From the NCBI RefSeq assembly GCF_020711235.1, contig NZ_JAJFAV010000002.1:434001-498000 (forward strand): a stretch of 64,000 nucleotides of DNA, given 5' to 3'. The notes under the pieces are model-generated. The model did not search any database. It had not been told where the DNA came from and saw only the letters and a list, made by a program, of their open reading frames with translations. Each line of letters starts with the position of its first letter. The stretch's first letter is position 1. This document shows, piece by piece, positions 42,270 to 50,698 of this stretch. The stretch comes from Hymenobacter sp. 15J16-1T3B (GTDB lineage Bacteria > Bacteroidota > Bacteroidia > Cytophagales > Hymenobacteraceae). A program made the translations under genes and the position numbers.

Positions 42270-43475
42270 ATGATCCGTCACCTCTTCACCCTGATCTGGA
42301 ACCGCAAGCGGTCCAATTTCCTGCTCATTGCCGAAATTCTGTTGTCGTTTTTCGTGCTCTTCGTGGTGAGCAGCCTGCTGGTGAGCAGCTACTACAACTA
42401 CCGCCAGACCACCGGCTTCGCCCACGACAACGTGTGGGAAGTGAACCTGAACCCGGGCCAGGACACGGCGCACCGCAAGGAAACGCTGCAGCTCATGCTG
42501 CAGGGCCTGCGCGCCACGCCGGGCGTGGTAGCCGTCACGCGCACCAGCTCCAATACCCCGTTCTCGTTCAGCACCATGAACTCGAACCAGTACTACTACA
42601 AGGGCAAACAAGGCCCGCAGGCCGACCACTACGACGCCGACTACGACATGCGCAAGGTGCTGCGCTTCAACGTGACGCAGGGCCGCTGGTTTGACCGCCG
42701 CGACGACGCCAGCACCGACGACAAGAGCACGCCCGTCATCATCAACCAGAAGATGGCCACGGCCATGTTCGGGCCGGAAGCCGCCGTAGGCAAGGTGCTC
42801 ACCGACCGGGAAGGCAAAGCCAAGTGGCCCGTGGTGGGCGTCATCGATGCTTACCGCCCCGGCAGCGACTTTGCCGCCAACGAGCCGGCCGTGTTCTTCC
42901 GCACCGAGCTGAACGAACACGCCAAGCTCGACCCCAACGCGGGCCCGGGCGTGCTGCTGGTGCGCGTGCAGCCCGGCAGCGGCGCCGTGCTGGAGCAGCG
43001 ACTGGTGAAGGAAATCCTGAGCTCGACCAAGGGCTGGCACGCCGTGGTGAACACCCTGGACGAAAGCCGCCACGACAAACTGAAAGTGGTGCTGACGCCG
43101 CTGGTGGCCCTGGGCGTGGTGTCCTTGTTTCTGATCATCAACGTGGCCCTGGGCTTGTTCGGGGTGCTCTGGTACAACATCAACCAGCGCCGGGCCGAAA
43201 TCGGGCTCCGCCGCGCCCTGGGCGCCACGGGCGCGGGCATTGGTGGGCAGTTCCTGGGCGAAATGCTGGTGGTGACCACGCTGGGCGTGCTGGCCGGCGT
43301 GGTGCTGGCGGCGCAGTTTCCCTTGCTGGGCGTGTTCGGGCTGGAGCCCACGGTGTACGTGCTGGCCATTGTCCTCGCGGCCGTGCTCATCTACGTGCTG
43401 ACGGCCATCTGCGCCTTCCAGCCCAGCCGCATTGCCGCCGGCATTCAGCCCGCTGTGTCCTTGCGCGAGGAATAA
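42270..43475 (+). CDS. ABC transporter permease, FtsX/MacB type (second)
   Basis: A 401-residue permease with the same plan as the preceding one: N-terminal helix (LLIAEILLSFFVLFVVSSLLVSSYYNY), periplasmic MacB_PCD domain, then three helices. The coupling loop QRRAEIGLRRALGATGAGIGGQFLGEM is followed by FQPSRIAAGIQPAVSLREE at the end. Sequence identity to the first permease is low, so the two probably form a heterodimer on a single ATPase or on two copies of it. Repeat R4 separates the genes. The transporter would hand substrate to the adaptor/TolC pair at 32-35 kb, but that pairing is an inference. Confidence 0.9.
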   Translation: MIRHLFTLIWNRKRSNFLLIAEILLSFFVLFVVSSLLVSSYYNYRQTTGFAHDNVWEVNLNPGQDTAHRKETLQLMLQGLRATPGVVAVTRTSSNTPFSFSTMNSNQYYYKGKQGPQADHYDADYDMRKVLRFNVTQGRWFDRRDDASTDDKSTPVIINQKMATAMFGPEAAVGKVLTDREGKAKWPVVGVIDAYRPGSDFAANEPAVFFRTELNEHAKLDPNAGPGVLLVRVQPGSGAVLEQRLVKEILSSTKGWHAVVNTLDESRHDKLKVVLTPLVALGVVSLFLIINVALGLFGVLWYNINQRRAEIGLRRALGATGAGIGGQFLGEMLVVTTLGVLAGVVLAAQFPLLGVFGLEPTVYVLAIVLAAVLIYVLTAICAFQPSRIAAGIQPAVSLREE

Positions 43476-43668
43476 CCGCCGGCGCGGGCTCGGCCAGGCC
43501 TTCCGGCGGTCGAGCCCGCGTCCACCGGGACGTACCTCGCTCTGCTCGAACAATTGTCACGCTTCGGGCAATGCTATTGTCTGACCGGTAGTCGCTTACG
43601 TCTGCCTTGCCGCCGCGCTTCCCTTTCCGCCCCGAAATTCCGTCCTTCGCCTTCTCTCTTCAGCTGCT

Positions 43669-45057
43669 ATGATACTAATCGTCGACGATGATGTGGCCGT
43701 GCGCACCTCGCTGGGGCTGCTGCTCAAACAGGCCGGCTACGCCACCAAGGCCGTGGCCACCCCCGACGACGCCCTGCGCGTGGTGCGCGAGGCGGCCCCG
43801 CAGCTGGTGCTCATGGACATGAACTACTCCCTGGCCACCACCGGCGAGGACGGCCTGCGCCTGCTCGGGCAGGTAAAGGACGTGGCCCCGCAGCTGCCCG
43901 TCATCCTCATCACCGGCTGGGGCTCCATCAGCCTGGCCGTGGAGGGCATGAAGGCCGGCGCGGCCGAGTTCGTGACCAAGCCCTGGAACAACGACGCGCT
44001 GCTGCAAACCATTCGCACCGCGCTCAGCCTGGCCGAAAACGCCGCCACCGCGCCCGCCGACGAGGTCAGCCCCACGCGCCGGCAGCTCGACCGGCAGTAC
44101 AACTTTGCCAGCATCGTGGGGCAGGACGCGCAGCTCTTGCAGGTGCTACGCAGCGTGGGCCAGGTGGCCGCCACCGATGCCTCGGTGCTCATCGAGGGCG
44201 AGTCGGGCACGGGCAAGGAGCTCATTGCCGAGGCCATTCACCTGAACTCGAACCGGCGCAACAAGCCCTTCGTGAAGGTGAATTTGGGCGGCATTTCGGC
44301 GTCCTTGTTCGAGAGCGAAATGTTCGGGCACCGCCGCGGCGCCTTCACCGATGCCAAAGCCGACCGGCAGGGCCGCTTCGAGCTGGCCAACGGCGGCACC
44401 ATTTTCCTCGACGAAATCGGGGAGCTGGACTTAGGCTCCCAGGTGAAGCTGCTGCGCGTGCTGCAGGACCGCACCTACGAGGTGCTCGGCGACTCGCGCA
44501 GCCGCTCCCTCGACATCCGCGTCATCTGCGCCACCAACCGCGACCTGGCCCAGGAAGTGCGCGAGGGGCGCTTCCGCGAGGATTTGTTTTACCGCATCAA
44601 CCTCATCACCGTGCGCCTGCCCGCCCTGCGCGAGCGGCCCGACGACGTGCCCCTGCTGGCCCAGCACTTCGTGCAGAACCTGCGCACGGCCTACCACCGC
44701 CCGGCCCTGAAGGTGAACACCCGCGCCCTGCACTGGCTGCGCGAGCAGCCGCTGCCCGGCAACATCCGCGAGCTGAAAAACCTGGTGGAGCGCGCCGTGC
44801 TCGTCAGCGGCAAGGACGAGCTGGGGCCCGAGGACTTCCAGGCCCAGGCCCAGCGCTTCGTGCCCAAAGTGGAGCCCGGCGCCCTGCCCGAAGTCGGGCT
44901 GATGACGCTGGACGAAATGGAAGCCCAGATGATTCGCAAAACGGTGGACTTTTATGCCGGCAACCTTTCGCGCGTGGCCAAGGCTCTGGGCCTGAGCCGC
45001 GGCGCGCTGTACCGCCGCCTGGAAAAATTCAACATTCCCTTCGACGCTGCGCAGTAA
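43669..45057 (+). CDS. NtrC-type sigma-54-dependent response regulator
   Basis: A 462-residue regulator. The receiver domain (1-120) has the phospho-acceptor Asp50 in LVLMDMNYS and a Lys in VTKPWNND. An AAA+ domain (about 147-385) has Walker A GESGTGKE (177-184). The sigma-54 contact loop reads GAFTDA (224-229) where the textbook sequence is GAFTGA. Walker B is GTIFLDEIGEL. A Fis-type helix-turn-helix ends the protein (LSRVAKALGLSRGALYRRLEKF). It should activate the sigma-54-type promoters at 31991, 39744 and 46783. The 193 bp upstream contain one CGAACA half-site (43547-43552). Its kinase is the next gene. Confidence 0.93.
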   Translation: MILIVDDDVAVRTSLGLLLKQAGYATKAVATPDDALRVVREAAPQLVLMDMNYSLATTGEDGLRLLGQVKDVAPQLPVILITGWGSISLAVEGMKAGAAEFVTKPWNNDALLQTIRTALSLAENAATAPADEVSPTRRQLDRQYNFASIVGQDAQLLQVLRSVGQVAATDASVLIEGESGTGKELIAEAIHLNSNRRNKPFVKVNLGGISASLFESEMFGHRRGAFTDAKADRQGRFELANGGTIFLDEIGELDLGSQVKLLRVLQDRTYEVLGDSRSRSLDIRVICATNRDLAQEVREGRFREDLFYRINLITVRLPALRERPDDVPLLAQHFVQNLRTAYHRPALKVNTRALHWLREQPLPGNIRELKNLVERAVLVSGKDELGPEDFQAQAQRFVPKVEPGALPEVGLMTLDEMEAQMIRKTVDFYAGNLSRVAKALGLSRGALYRRLEKFNIPFDAAQ

Positions 45058-45078
45058 CGTTTGTTGAAAGCAAGTAGA

Positions 45079-45195
45079 ACGTCATTCCGAGCTTGCCGGG
45101 GAATCTCGCGTGCGGACGTCCGAGAGTAATTTCTTCGTGAAGGTTGCTATCCGACGAGCCCAGGCGAGATTCCCCGGCAAGCTCGGAATGACGTT
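45079..45195. repeat. GTCAT...GAGC inverted repeat, short form (copy R5)
   Basis: Perfect 32-bp arms, 45079-45110 and 45164-45195, beginning AACGTCATTCCGAGC. The centre (GTCCGAGAGTAA ... TATCCGACGAG) is shared with copy R7 at 62.9 kb. It lies between the regulator and kinase genes. Confidence 0.9.
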
Positions 45196-45227
45196 CTTTT
45201 AACAGCATAGCAACGCAGCCGCCCTGC

Positions 45228-46553
45228 ATGACCCTTCGCACCAAGTACATCCTCTTCGTCGCCCTCATCCACGCGGCCATTGCGGGGCTGGCGTTTCAGC
45301 TGCGCGAGTCCAACATGGTGCTGTTTCTGGTGACGGAGGCGCTGCTCATCGGCACGGCCGTCATCAGCGTGCAGCTGTACCGGGGCTTTGTGCGGCCCAT
45401 CAACCTGATTGCGGCCGGCACCGAAGCCATCCGCGACCGGGACTTCACCATGAAATTTCTGCCGGTGGGCCAGACCGAAATGGACCAGCTCATCGACACC
45501 TACAACACCATGATTGACGAGCTGCGGCAGGAACGCGTGAGTCAGCACGAGAAAAGCTTTTTGCTGGAGCGTCTCATCGACGCCTCGCCGGCGGGCATTC
45601 TGCTGCTCGATTTTGAGGGGCGTATTCAGGGCGTGAACCCCGCGGCCGAAAAGTGCCTGCAGCAGCCGGCGGCGCAGCTGCTCGGGCTGGCGCCCGCCGC
45701 GCTGCCCGGCGAGTGGGGCCGGGTGCTGGGGGAACTGGAGCCCGGGCCGCCGCAGGTGGTGCAGCTCTCGGGCCTGCAGACGTTCCGGGCCAGCGCCTCG
45801 CACTTCCTCGACCGCGGTTTTACCCGGCGCTTCATCGTGCTGGAAGAGCTGACGCAGGAGCTGATCCGGCAGGAAAAGCAGGCTTACGAGAAGCTGATCC
45901 GGATGATGTCGCACGAAATCAACAACTCCATCGGCGCCGTCAACTCCATCCTGCAGTCGTTCCGCTACTACGCCGCCCAGCTGGCCGAAGACGACCGCGC
46001 CGACTTCACCGAGGCGCTGGACGTGTCGGTGCAGCGCAACACGCACCTGGCCAACTTCATTGCCGGCTTCGCCAACCTCGTGCGCCTGCCCCCGCCCCAG
46101 CCGCGCCCCGTCGACGTGCACGAGCAGCTCAAGGCCATCTGCCGGCTGTTGCAGGTGCAGAGCGAGAAGCGCAACATCCGCTGGCACTGGCACCTGGCTC
46201 CGGGGCCGCTGTTTGTGGCGCTGGACGCGCAGCAGATGGAGCAGGCCCTGCTCAACATTTGCAAAAACGCCCTCGAAGCCATCGACCACGACGGCAACCT
46301 GTGGGTGCGCACCACGGCCCACCCGGCCGAAATCATCATCGAAAACGACGGCCCCGGCATTGCGCCCGCCGTGCAGCCCCACCTGTTCACGCCCTTTTTC
46401 AGCACCAAGCGCGACGGGCAGGGCATCGGCCTGACGATGATCCGCGACATTCTGCTGCAGCACGGTTTTGCCTTCAGCCTCGCCACCGACGCGGCCACCG
46501 GCCGCACGGCCTTCCGCATCAGCCTGGAGCCCGCCGGCGTCGCCCGTGCCTAA
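45228..46553 (+). CDS. Membrane sensor histidine kinase (NtrB/NtrY-like)
   Basis: A 441-residue kinase. Two closely spaced N-terminal helices (about 7-22 and 30-50) are followed by a HAMP-like linker (YRGFVRPINLIAAGTEAIRDRDF). A PAS domain is at about 110-205 (LIDASPAGILLLDFEGRIQGVNPAAEKCL). The dimerisation helix has the phospho-acceptor His229 in MMSHEINNS. An ATPase domain follows (NICKNALEAI, ENDGPGIAP, STKRDGQGIGLTMIRDIL). The periplasmic loop between the helices is only a few residues, so the signal is probably sensed in the membrane or cytoplasm. It should phosphorylate the NtrC-type regulator encoded 170 bp upstream, beyond repeat R5. Confidence 0.92.
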   Translation: MTLRTKYILFVALIHAAIAGLAFQLRESNMVLFLVTEALLIGTAVISVQLYRGFVRPINLIAAGTEAIRDRDFTMKFLPVGQTEMDQLIDTYNTMIDELRQERVSQHEKSFLLERLIDASPAGILLLDFEGRIQGVNPAAEKCLQQPAAQLLGLAPAALPGEWGRVLGELEPGPPQVVQLSGLQTFRASASHFLDRGFTRRFIVLEELTQELIRQEKQAYEKLIRMMSHEINNSIGAVNSILQSFRYYAAQLAEDDRADFTEALDVSVQRNTHLANFIAGFANLVRLPPPQPRPVDVHEQLKAICRLLQVQSEKRNIRWHWHLAPGPLFVALDAQQMEQALLNICKNALEAIDHDGNLWVRTTAHPAEIIIENDGPGIAPAVQPHLFTPFFSTKRDGQGIGLTMIRDILLQHGFAFSLATDAATGRTAFRISLEPAGVARA

Positions 46554-46566
46554 GCGGCCCCTGCAC

Positions 46567-46629
46567 CGCCCCCACGGGGGGCGCTTCGTCGCCCGGTAGT
46601 GCCGGCCGGCGGAGCGCCCCGTGGGGGCG
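46567..46629. repeat. Inverted repeat after the kinase gene
   Basis: CGCCCCCACGGGG (46567-46579) and CCCCGTGGGGGCG (46617-46629) are exact complements. No T run follows. It may protect the 3' end of the kinase mRNA or be a dispersed element. Confidence 0.65.
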
Positions 46630-46693
46630 ACGCTTTGTTGCCGGCCCGCGCTACGGCCTTTCGGAAAACTGTATCGGAACCGCACGACAGTAC

Positions 46694-46718
46694 CGGACAG
46701 GCTGTTCGGAATCGAACA
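46694..46718 (+). promoter_or_regulatory. Composite operator (UAS), site C
   Basis: CGGACA-N3-TGTTCG (46694-46708), N4 and CGAACA (46713-46718): the same three half-sites at the same spacings as sites A and B. It starts 90 bp upstream of the promoter GG at 46784. Confidence 0.68.
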
Positions 46719-46782
46719 GTTTTATTGGGGTGAAATTATTGAATATGCATTTAATAAAATGATTGTCAAGATATTATAAATA

Positions 46783-46799
46783 TGGCACGCGGCTTGGCT
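46783..46799 (+). promoter_or_regulatory. Sigma-54-type promoter, site C (small ORFs, DUF1345 gene)
   Basis: TGGCACGCGGCTTGGCT, almost identical to site B. GG (46784-46785) to GC (46797-46798) spacing is again 11. The expected start is about 46809, 25 bp before the 39-residue ORF. Confidence 0.7.
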
Positions 46800-46833
46800 A
46801 TAGGTAGACAAGAACCTCTAGCATCCCGCGAAA

Positions 46834-46953
46834 ATGAACACTGCCCGTCACTCCCTCGCTCTGCCCAACTCCTGCCCTCGGCTGCCGCTGCGGGCCCTTG
46901 GCCACGGGCCGGTGCGGGTCACGCGGGCCGGGCGGCCCCTGAGCGGCCGCTAA
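46834..46953 (+). CDS. Possible 39-residue small protein behind sigma-54-type site C
   Basis: The ATG at 46834 opens MNTARHSLALPNSCPRLPLR and ends at TAA 46951. The product is basic (many Arg, one Cys), with no hydrophobic helix. It is the first ORF after the promoter. No family is recognised and no Shine-Dalgarno sequence is visible, so translation is unproven. Confidence 0.35.
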   Translation: MNTARHSLALPNSCPRLPLRALGHGPVRVTRAGRPLSGR

Positions 46954-47000
46954 CCAGCATTGCCTTGTCTACTTCCTGTCACCTCACACTTTTCTGAGCC

Positions 47001-47084
47001 ATGAAAACGCGTCTTTCGTCCCCCGCCCTGTCTGCCCGTCCCTGGCGCCGCGCCACCCGCCGCTGGCTGCGCGCGGCCGTGTAG
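47001..47084 (+). CDS. Possible 27-residue Arg/Trp-rich peptide behind site C
   Basis: The ATG at 47001 encodes MKTRLSSPALSARPW followed by RRATRRWLRAAV and a TAG stop. There are eight Arg residues, one Lys and two Trp, with no acidic residue, so it is strongly cationic and amphipathic-like. It could be a secreted or membrane-active peptide, a toxin-like peptide, or a leader for the DUF1345 gene. It lies 48 bp after the preceding small ORF and ahead of a 13-bp hairpin. Confidence 0.4.
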   Translation: MKTRLSSPALSARPWRRATRRWLRAAV

Positions 47085-47125
47085 CCCCCGTTTCTGGGCT
47101 ATCCGGCTTTTCTGATACCGGTGCT

Positions 47126-47166
47126 ACCGCGGCCGGGCGCTGAGTGGATCGGTGCCCGGCCGCGGT
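47126..47166. repeat. 13-bp hairpin before the DUF1345 gene
   Basis: ACCGCGGCCGGGC (47126-47138) and its exact complement (47154-47166), loop of 15 bases, no T run. It separates the small ORFs from the DUF1345 gene and could act as an mRNA processing or attenuation point. Confidence 0.6.
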
Positions 47167-47223
47167 GCGTTGGGGCCCGGCCAACGCGGCGCAGCGCATA
47201 TTGCGCGCCTAAGTCCCTCGTTT

Positions 47224-47907
47224 ATGCCCGCTCGTTCTTCGTGGTGGTTTCGCGGCCTGCACCGGGCCGGTCAGCTCTCGGCCACCGTGCGCACCGGCCT
47301 GGCGTTGCTGGCGGCCGGGGCCACCTACGCGCTGCTGCCCGCCGCCCTGCACCCGCTCACCCGCGCCGTAGCGGCCTGGGACGCCTTCGCCCTGCTCACG
47401 CTCGGGCTGCTGTGGGCCGCCGTCGTCACGGCCGACGCCAACCACATCCGGGCCGTAGCCAGCACCGAGGACCCCGGCCGCAGCTGGTCGTTCGTGTTTA
47501 TCCTGACGGCTTCGCTGGCCAGCTTGCTGGCCGTGGTGGCCCTGCTGGACGTGATGCACGGGCAGCAGGGCGGCTTGCTGCGCTCCGCGGGACTGTCGGT
47601 GGTGGGCGTGATGGCGGCCTGGCTGCTGGTGCACACGCTCTTCACCCTGCGCTACGCCCACCTCTACTACGACCCGACCCAGGCCGGCGGGGAGGGCGGC
47701 CTGCTGTTTCCGGGTGCCCGGCTCGAACCCGATTACCTGGACTTCGCCTACTTCGCCTTCGTCATCGGCATGACGGCCCAAACCGCCGACATCAGCATCA
47801 GCGGCCGGCTGATGCGGCGCGTAGCCCTGCTGCACGGCCTGATTTCCTTTGGCTTCAACACCGCCGTGGTGGCCTTGACGGTAAGCGCCGTGGCCGGTGT
47901 GCTCTGA
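47224..47907 (+). CDS. DUF1345 membrane protein
   Basis: A 227-residue integral membrane protein of the DUF1345 family, with five or six hydrophobic segments: about 20-42, 55-75, 95-118, 125-145 and 205-226. Family landmarks are DAFALLTLGLLW, AVVALLDV, LLVHTLFTLRYAHLYY and YLDFAYFAFVIGMTAQTADISISGR. The function of DUF1345 is not known. The ATG at 47224 was chosen because the 24 residues upstream in the same frame overlap the hairpin region. It lies downstream of site C and may therefore belong to the same regulon as the efflux genes. Confidence 0.8.
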   Translation: MPARSSWWFRGLHRAGQLSATVRTGLALLAAGATYALLPAALHPLTRAVAAWDAFALLTLGLLWAAVVTADANHIRAVASTEDPGRSWSFVFILTASLASLLAVVALLDVMHGQQGGLLRSAGLSVVGVMAAWLLVHTLFTLRYAHLYYDPTQAGGEGGLLFPGARLEPDYLDFAYFAFVIGMTAQTADISISGRLMRRVALLHGLISFGFNTAVVALTVSAVAGVL

Positions 47908-47950
47908 GCCGGTGGGCTGCGTCGCCCTGCCCGCCCCGGCCAAACAACAA

Positions 47951-47990
47951 CGCGCCGGGCGGGCGCCGCGCAGGACGCCCGCCCGGCGCG
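47951..47990. terminator. Perfect 15-bp terminator between DUF1345 and fasciclin genes
   Basis: CGCGCCGGGCGGGCG (47951-47965) with its complement at 47976-47990. The minus-strand side is followed by TTGTTGTTTG, so it best fits the fasciclin gene and may also stop DUF1345 transcripts. Confidence 0.75.
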
Positions 47991-48021
47991 GGCGAGGTGG
48001 CAGTGCCCGCAGGCGACCAAG

Positions 48022-48636
48022 CTACGGCAGGCCCAATACCCGCTCCAGCACGTGCACGGTGCCGTTGCTGGCCAGCTGGTTGGTCGTGGCCACGTAGGCG
48101 CGCTTGCCGAACTGATCTTCCAAAGCGAGGCGCCCACCTACGCGGCGCACGGTAAGCGGGGTGCCGCCCACGGTGGTCAGCACCCGCCCGGGCGTCAGGT
48201 CTTGCTCCTTCAGGTTGCCCGCTACCACGTGCGAGGCCATCGTGGCGTACAGCCGGGCGCGGTTGACGGGTTTCCACAGGTCGCTGAGCAGCGCGGCTGG
48301 CAGCTGCCCGAAGGCGTCGTCGTGGGGGGCAAACACGGTGTAGGGCCCGGCGTCTTGCAGCAGCTCGACCAGCCCCGAGCGCTCGGCCGACAGCACGAAG
48401 GATTTGTAGGCACCGGCATCCTGCAGGTTGCGCAGCAGCGAGCTGGTGGGCGAAAAGCTACCGTTCAGGGCCGGCGTGGCGGGCAAAACAACGTCGCGAC
48501 CCGGCCGCTGATGAGCGTACGCGGCGGGACCGGCCGCCTGTACGCCGGCGCCGGCTTTGCTGATCGGGGCTTGTTGGGCCAGGGCGCTGCCGGCGGTGCT
48601 GGCAACGGCCAGCGTGAGCAAAAGGTGCTTGAACAT
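48022..48636 (-). CDS. Secreted fasciclin-domain protein
   Basis: A 204-residue protein. A signal peptide (residues 1-20, ...AGSALA-Q) precedes one FAS1 domain (about 60-204). The H1 and H2 motifs are visible: LLRNLQDAGAYKSFVLSAERSGLVELLQDAGPYTVFAPHDDAFGQLP, later GRVLTTVGGTPLTVRR and the terminal NQLASNGTVHVLERVLGLP. FAS1 domains mediate adhesion in the extracellular matrix. The gene is monocistronic, with a -7 box 100 bp upstream and a terminator after the stop. Confidence 0.9.
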   Translation of the reverse strand: MFKHLLLTLAVASTAGSALAQQAPISKAGAGVQAAGPAAYAHQRPGRDVVLPATPALNGSFSPTSSLLRNLQDAGAYKSFVLSAERSGLVELLQDAGPYTVFAPHDDAFGQLPAALLSDLWKPVNRARLYATMASHVVAGNLKEQDLTPGRVLTTVGGTPLTVRRVGGRLALEDQFGKRAYVATTNQLASNGTVHVLERVLGLP

Positions 48637-48735
48637 AGGGAGTTGGGAAGTTTGGAAAGGAGGAATCAATGGGGCGGGCGAGAAGCCGCCGGATGCCGAC
48701 TGACCAAGCCGGGTAGCGGTGCAGCGGCAACAACA

Positions 48736-48743
48736 CAAAGGTA
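48736..48743 (-). promoter_or_regulatory. -7 box of the fasciclin gene
   Basis: On the minus strand the bases read TACCTTTG, a perfect match to the Bacteroidota -7 element. The -33 TTG is not clear. The start should lie about 48730, giving a leader of about 95 nt. Confidence 0.45.
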
Positions 48744-48777
48744 TTTTGGTATTATTTCGCCTAATAGTGTGCTTTAT

Positions 48778-48822
48778 CGCATAAGCATGTGCCTGCGCAC
48801 CCGCATAAGCATGTGGCTGCGC
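48778..48822 (+). repeat. 21-bp direct repeat encoding an Arg-rich mini-ORF
   Basis: CGCATAAGCATGTGCCTGCGC (48778-48798) recurs at 48802-48822 with one change, 24 bp apart, i.e. eight codons. Read from ATG 48787 it gives MCLRTRISMWLRRATNRR and a stop. No promoter is obvious. The rest of the 536-bp gap (48637-49172) holds the GTGTCCCC hairpin at 48939 and otherwise nothing I can identify. Confidence 0.55.
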
Positions 48823-48938
48823 CGTGCAACCAACCGCCGCTGAAATGCCACGGCGCCCACGGCCACCGCGCCCGGTAAGTCGACTGTAGCCCGTCAGCTC
48901 GTTCTTCAGACCAAAACGGACCGGTGGGCCGGCTGCCT

Positions 48939-48964
48939 GCGTGTCCCCTAAATGGGGGACACGC
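48939..48964. repeat. GCGTGTCCCC hairpin
   Basis: GCGTGTCCCC (48939-48948), a six-base loop and GGGGACACGC (48955-48964), a perfect 10-bp dyad about 210 bp before the next gene. It could be a terminator-less hairpin or an operator. Confidence 0.5.
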
Positions 48965-49172
48965 GGATGTGGCAGGATAAATTGCCAGCGGAGAACTTTG
49001 CCCGCAAAAGCAGGAAGTAGCTCGAACCAACACTAAGCCAGCCGTCGGCGCAACCGGCGGCTGCCGAAGACGCTACTCCGCTACACAAGACAGTATTTGC
49101 CCCGGAAGAATGCAGGCAAACACCGGATTTGTCCCCGCATCCCGTACATTCGCAGAGCTTAATAAACTGGCT

Positions 49173-50627
49173 ATGAAACACGCTTACTCGCTTGTGACTC
49201 TCGGCTTGCTTGGGCTGGCCTCGTCGGCGGCGGCCCAGACGCTGACCAACAACGGCGCGCAACTCACCGTGAGCAGCGGCGCCACGCTCTACATCAGCGG
49301 CGGCTTCGAAAACAAAAGCGGCAGCACCCTGCTCAACAACGGCACCGTGCAGGTGACCGGCGACGTAACCAACGCGGGCACCATAGACGCGGCCGGCACC
49401 GGCACGCTGAGCCTGACCGGCACCACCGGCCAGACGCTGACGGCCGGCGGCGCTTCGCTCTACAAGCTGACCGTGGACAAGAGCGGCGGCGAGGTGAGCG
49501 TGCCCACCGACGTGACCGTGACCAACCAACTCACGCTGACCAACGGCATTGTGCGCACCGCGCAAACGGCCGCCGTGAAGCTGCCCAACGGCGCGACGCT
49601 GGTGGGCGAAGCCGCCGGCCGCTACGTGAAAGGCAACCTGCAGGTGGTCGTCAACGGCGTGAACGGCAACAGCGACGTGAGCTTTCCCGGCGGGCTGACC
49701 CTGAACCCGGGCACCAACAACCTGGGCAACGTGACGGCCACGCGCACGGCCGGCCTGAACACGGCCGGGGTGAGCTACGGCACCGACCCCACCAACACCA
49801 ACAATCCCAAGGGCATCGACCGGATCTGGCAGATTACGGCCGCCAGCCAGCCCGCCGCCAACAAGCCCGTCACGGTGGGCTTCAGCTGGGTGAGCGACGA
49901 CGACAACGGCAACACCAACCTCAGCCAGAGCCGCATGTGGCGCGGGCCGGCCGCCTCGGGCCCCTGGGCCCCGCTCAACGCCCCGGCCGATGCCAGCAGC
50001 CGTAGCCTGAGCGCCTCGTCCGCCAACCTGGGCTTCTTTACCATCAGCAACGCGGCCAACCCGCTGCCGGTGGAACTACTCGACTTCACGGCCGAGCGCC
50101 GCGGCCCCGACGCGCTGCTGCGCTGGGCCACCGCCTCGGAAACCAACAACGCCGGGTTTGAAGTGGAAGTCAGCCCCGACGGGCGCGCCTTCCGCCGCCT
50201 GACCACGGTGGCCGGCCACGGCACCACCACCCAGCGCCATAACTACGAGTACACCGACGCGCAGATTGCCCGCTACGCCACCGACCTGGTGTACTACCGC
50301 CTACGCCAAGTCGACCTCGACGGCAAGCAGACCCTCTCGCCGGTGCGCACTGTGCGCATCGAGGGCGTGGGCTTTGCCGTGCAGGCCCTGGCCAACCCCT
50401 TCGGCAACGAGGGGCTGAGCGTGCAGGTAAGCACCAAGTCGACTGGCCCAGCCACGCTGGACCTGCACGACGCCATCGGCCGCGTGCTGCTGAGCAGCAA
50501 GCAGGGCCTGACGGCCGGCAGCACCACGTTCACGCTGAACGGCGCCGGCAAGCTGCCCGTGGGCGTGTACTTCCTGACGGTGCGCCAGGACAAGCAGGTG
50601 ACCACGCTGAAAGTGGTGCGCGAGTAA
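49173..50627 (+). CDS. Secreted T9SS type A sorting-domain protein
   Basis: A 484-residue protein. The signal peptide is residues 1-20 (LLGLASSAAA-Q). A right-handed beta-helix-like segment follows: TNNGAQLTVSSGATLYISGGFENKSGSTLLNNGTVQVTGDVTNAGTIDAAG. The middle domain (about 290-400: PLPVELLDFTAERRGPDALLRWATASETNNAGFEVEVSPDGRAF) is the fibronectin-like module typical before T9SS tails. The C-terminal sorting domain ends GAGKLPVGVYFLTVRQDKQVTTLKVVRE. It is probably cell-surface attached. Monocistronic; a terminator follows 26 bp after the stop. Confidence 0.88.
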   Translation: MKHAYSLVTLGLLGLASSAAAQTLTNNGAQLTVSSGATLYISGGFENKSGSTLLNNGTVQVTGDVTNAGTIDAAGTGTLSLTGTTGQTLTAGGASLYKLTVDKSGGEVSVPTDVTVTNQLTLTNGIVRTAQTAAVKLPNGATLVGEAAGRYVKGNLQVVVNGVNGNSDVSFPGGLTLNPGTNNLGNVTATRTAGLNTAGVSYGTDPTNTNNPKGIDRIWQITAASQPAANKPVTVGFSWVSDDDNGNTNLSQSRMWRGPAASGPWAPLNAPADASSRSLSASSANLGFFTISNAANPLPVELLDFTAERRGPDALLRWATASETNNAGFEVEVSPDGRAFRRLTTVAGHGTTTQRHNYEYTDAQIARYATDLVYYRLRQVDLDGKQTLSPVRTVRIEGVGFAVQALANPFGNEGLSVQVSTKSTGPATLDLHDAIGRVLLSSKQGLTAGSTTFTLNGAGKLPVGVYFLTVRQDKQVTTLKVVRE

Positions 50628-50652
50628 CTCAGCCGCTTAGCATTCTACTGAC

Positions 50653-50680
50653 CACCGCCCGGCCCGCCAGCCGGGCGGTG
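50653..50680. terminator. Terminator between converging genes
   Basis: CACCGCCCGG (50653-50662) and CCGGGCGGTG (50671-50680), then TTGTTT. It serves the T9SS gene on the + strand. Confidence 0.75.
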
Positions 50681-50698
50681 TTGTTTGCGGCCCGGCCG

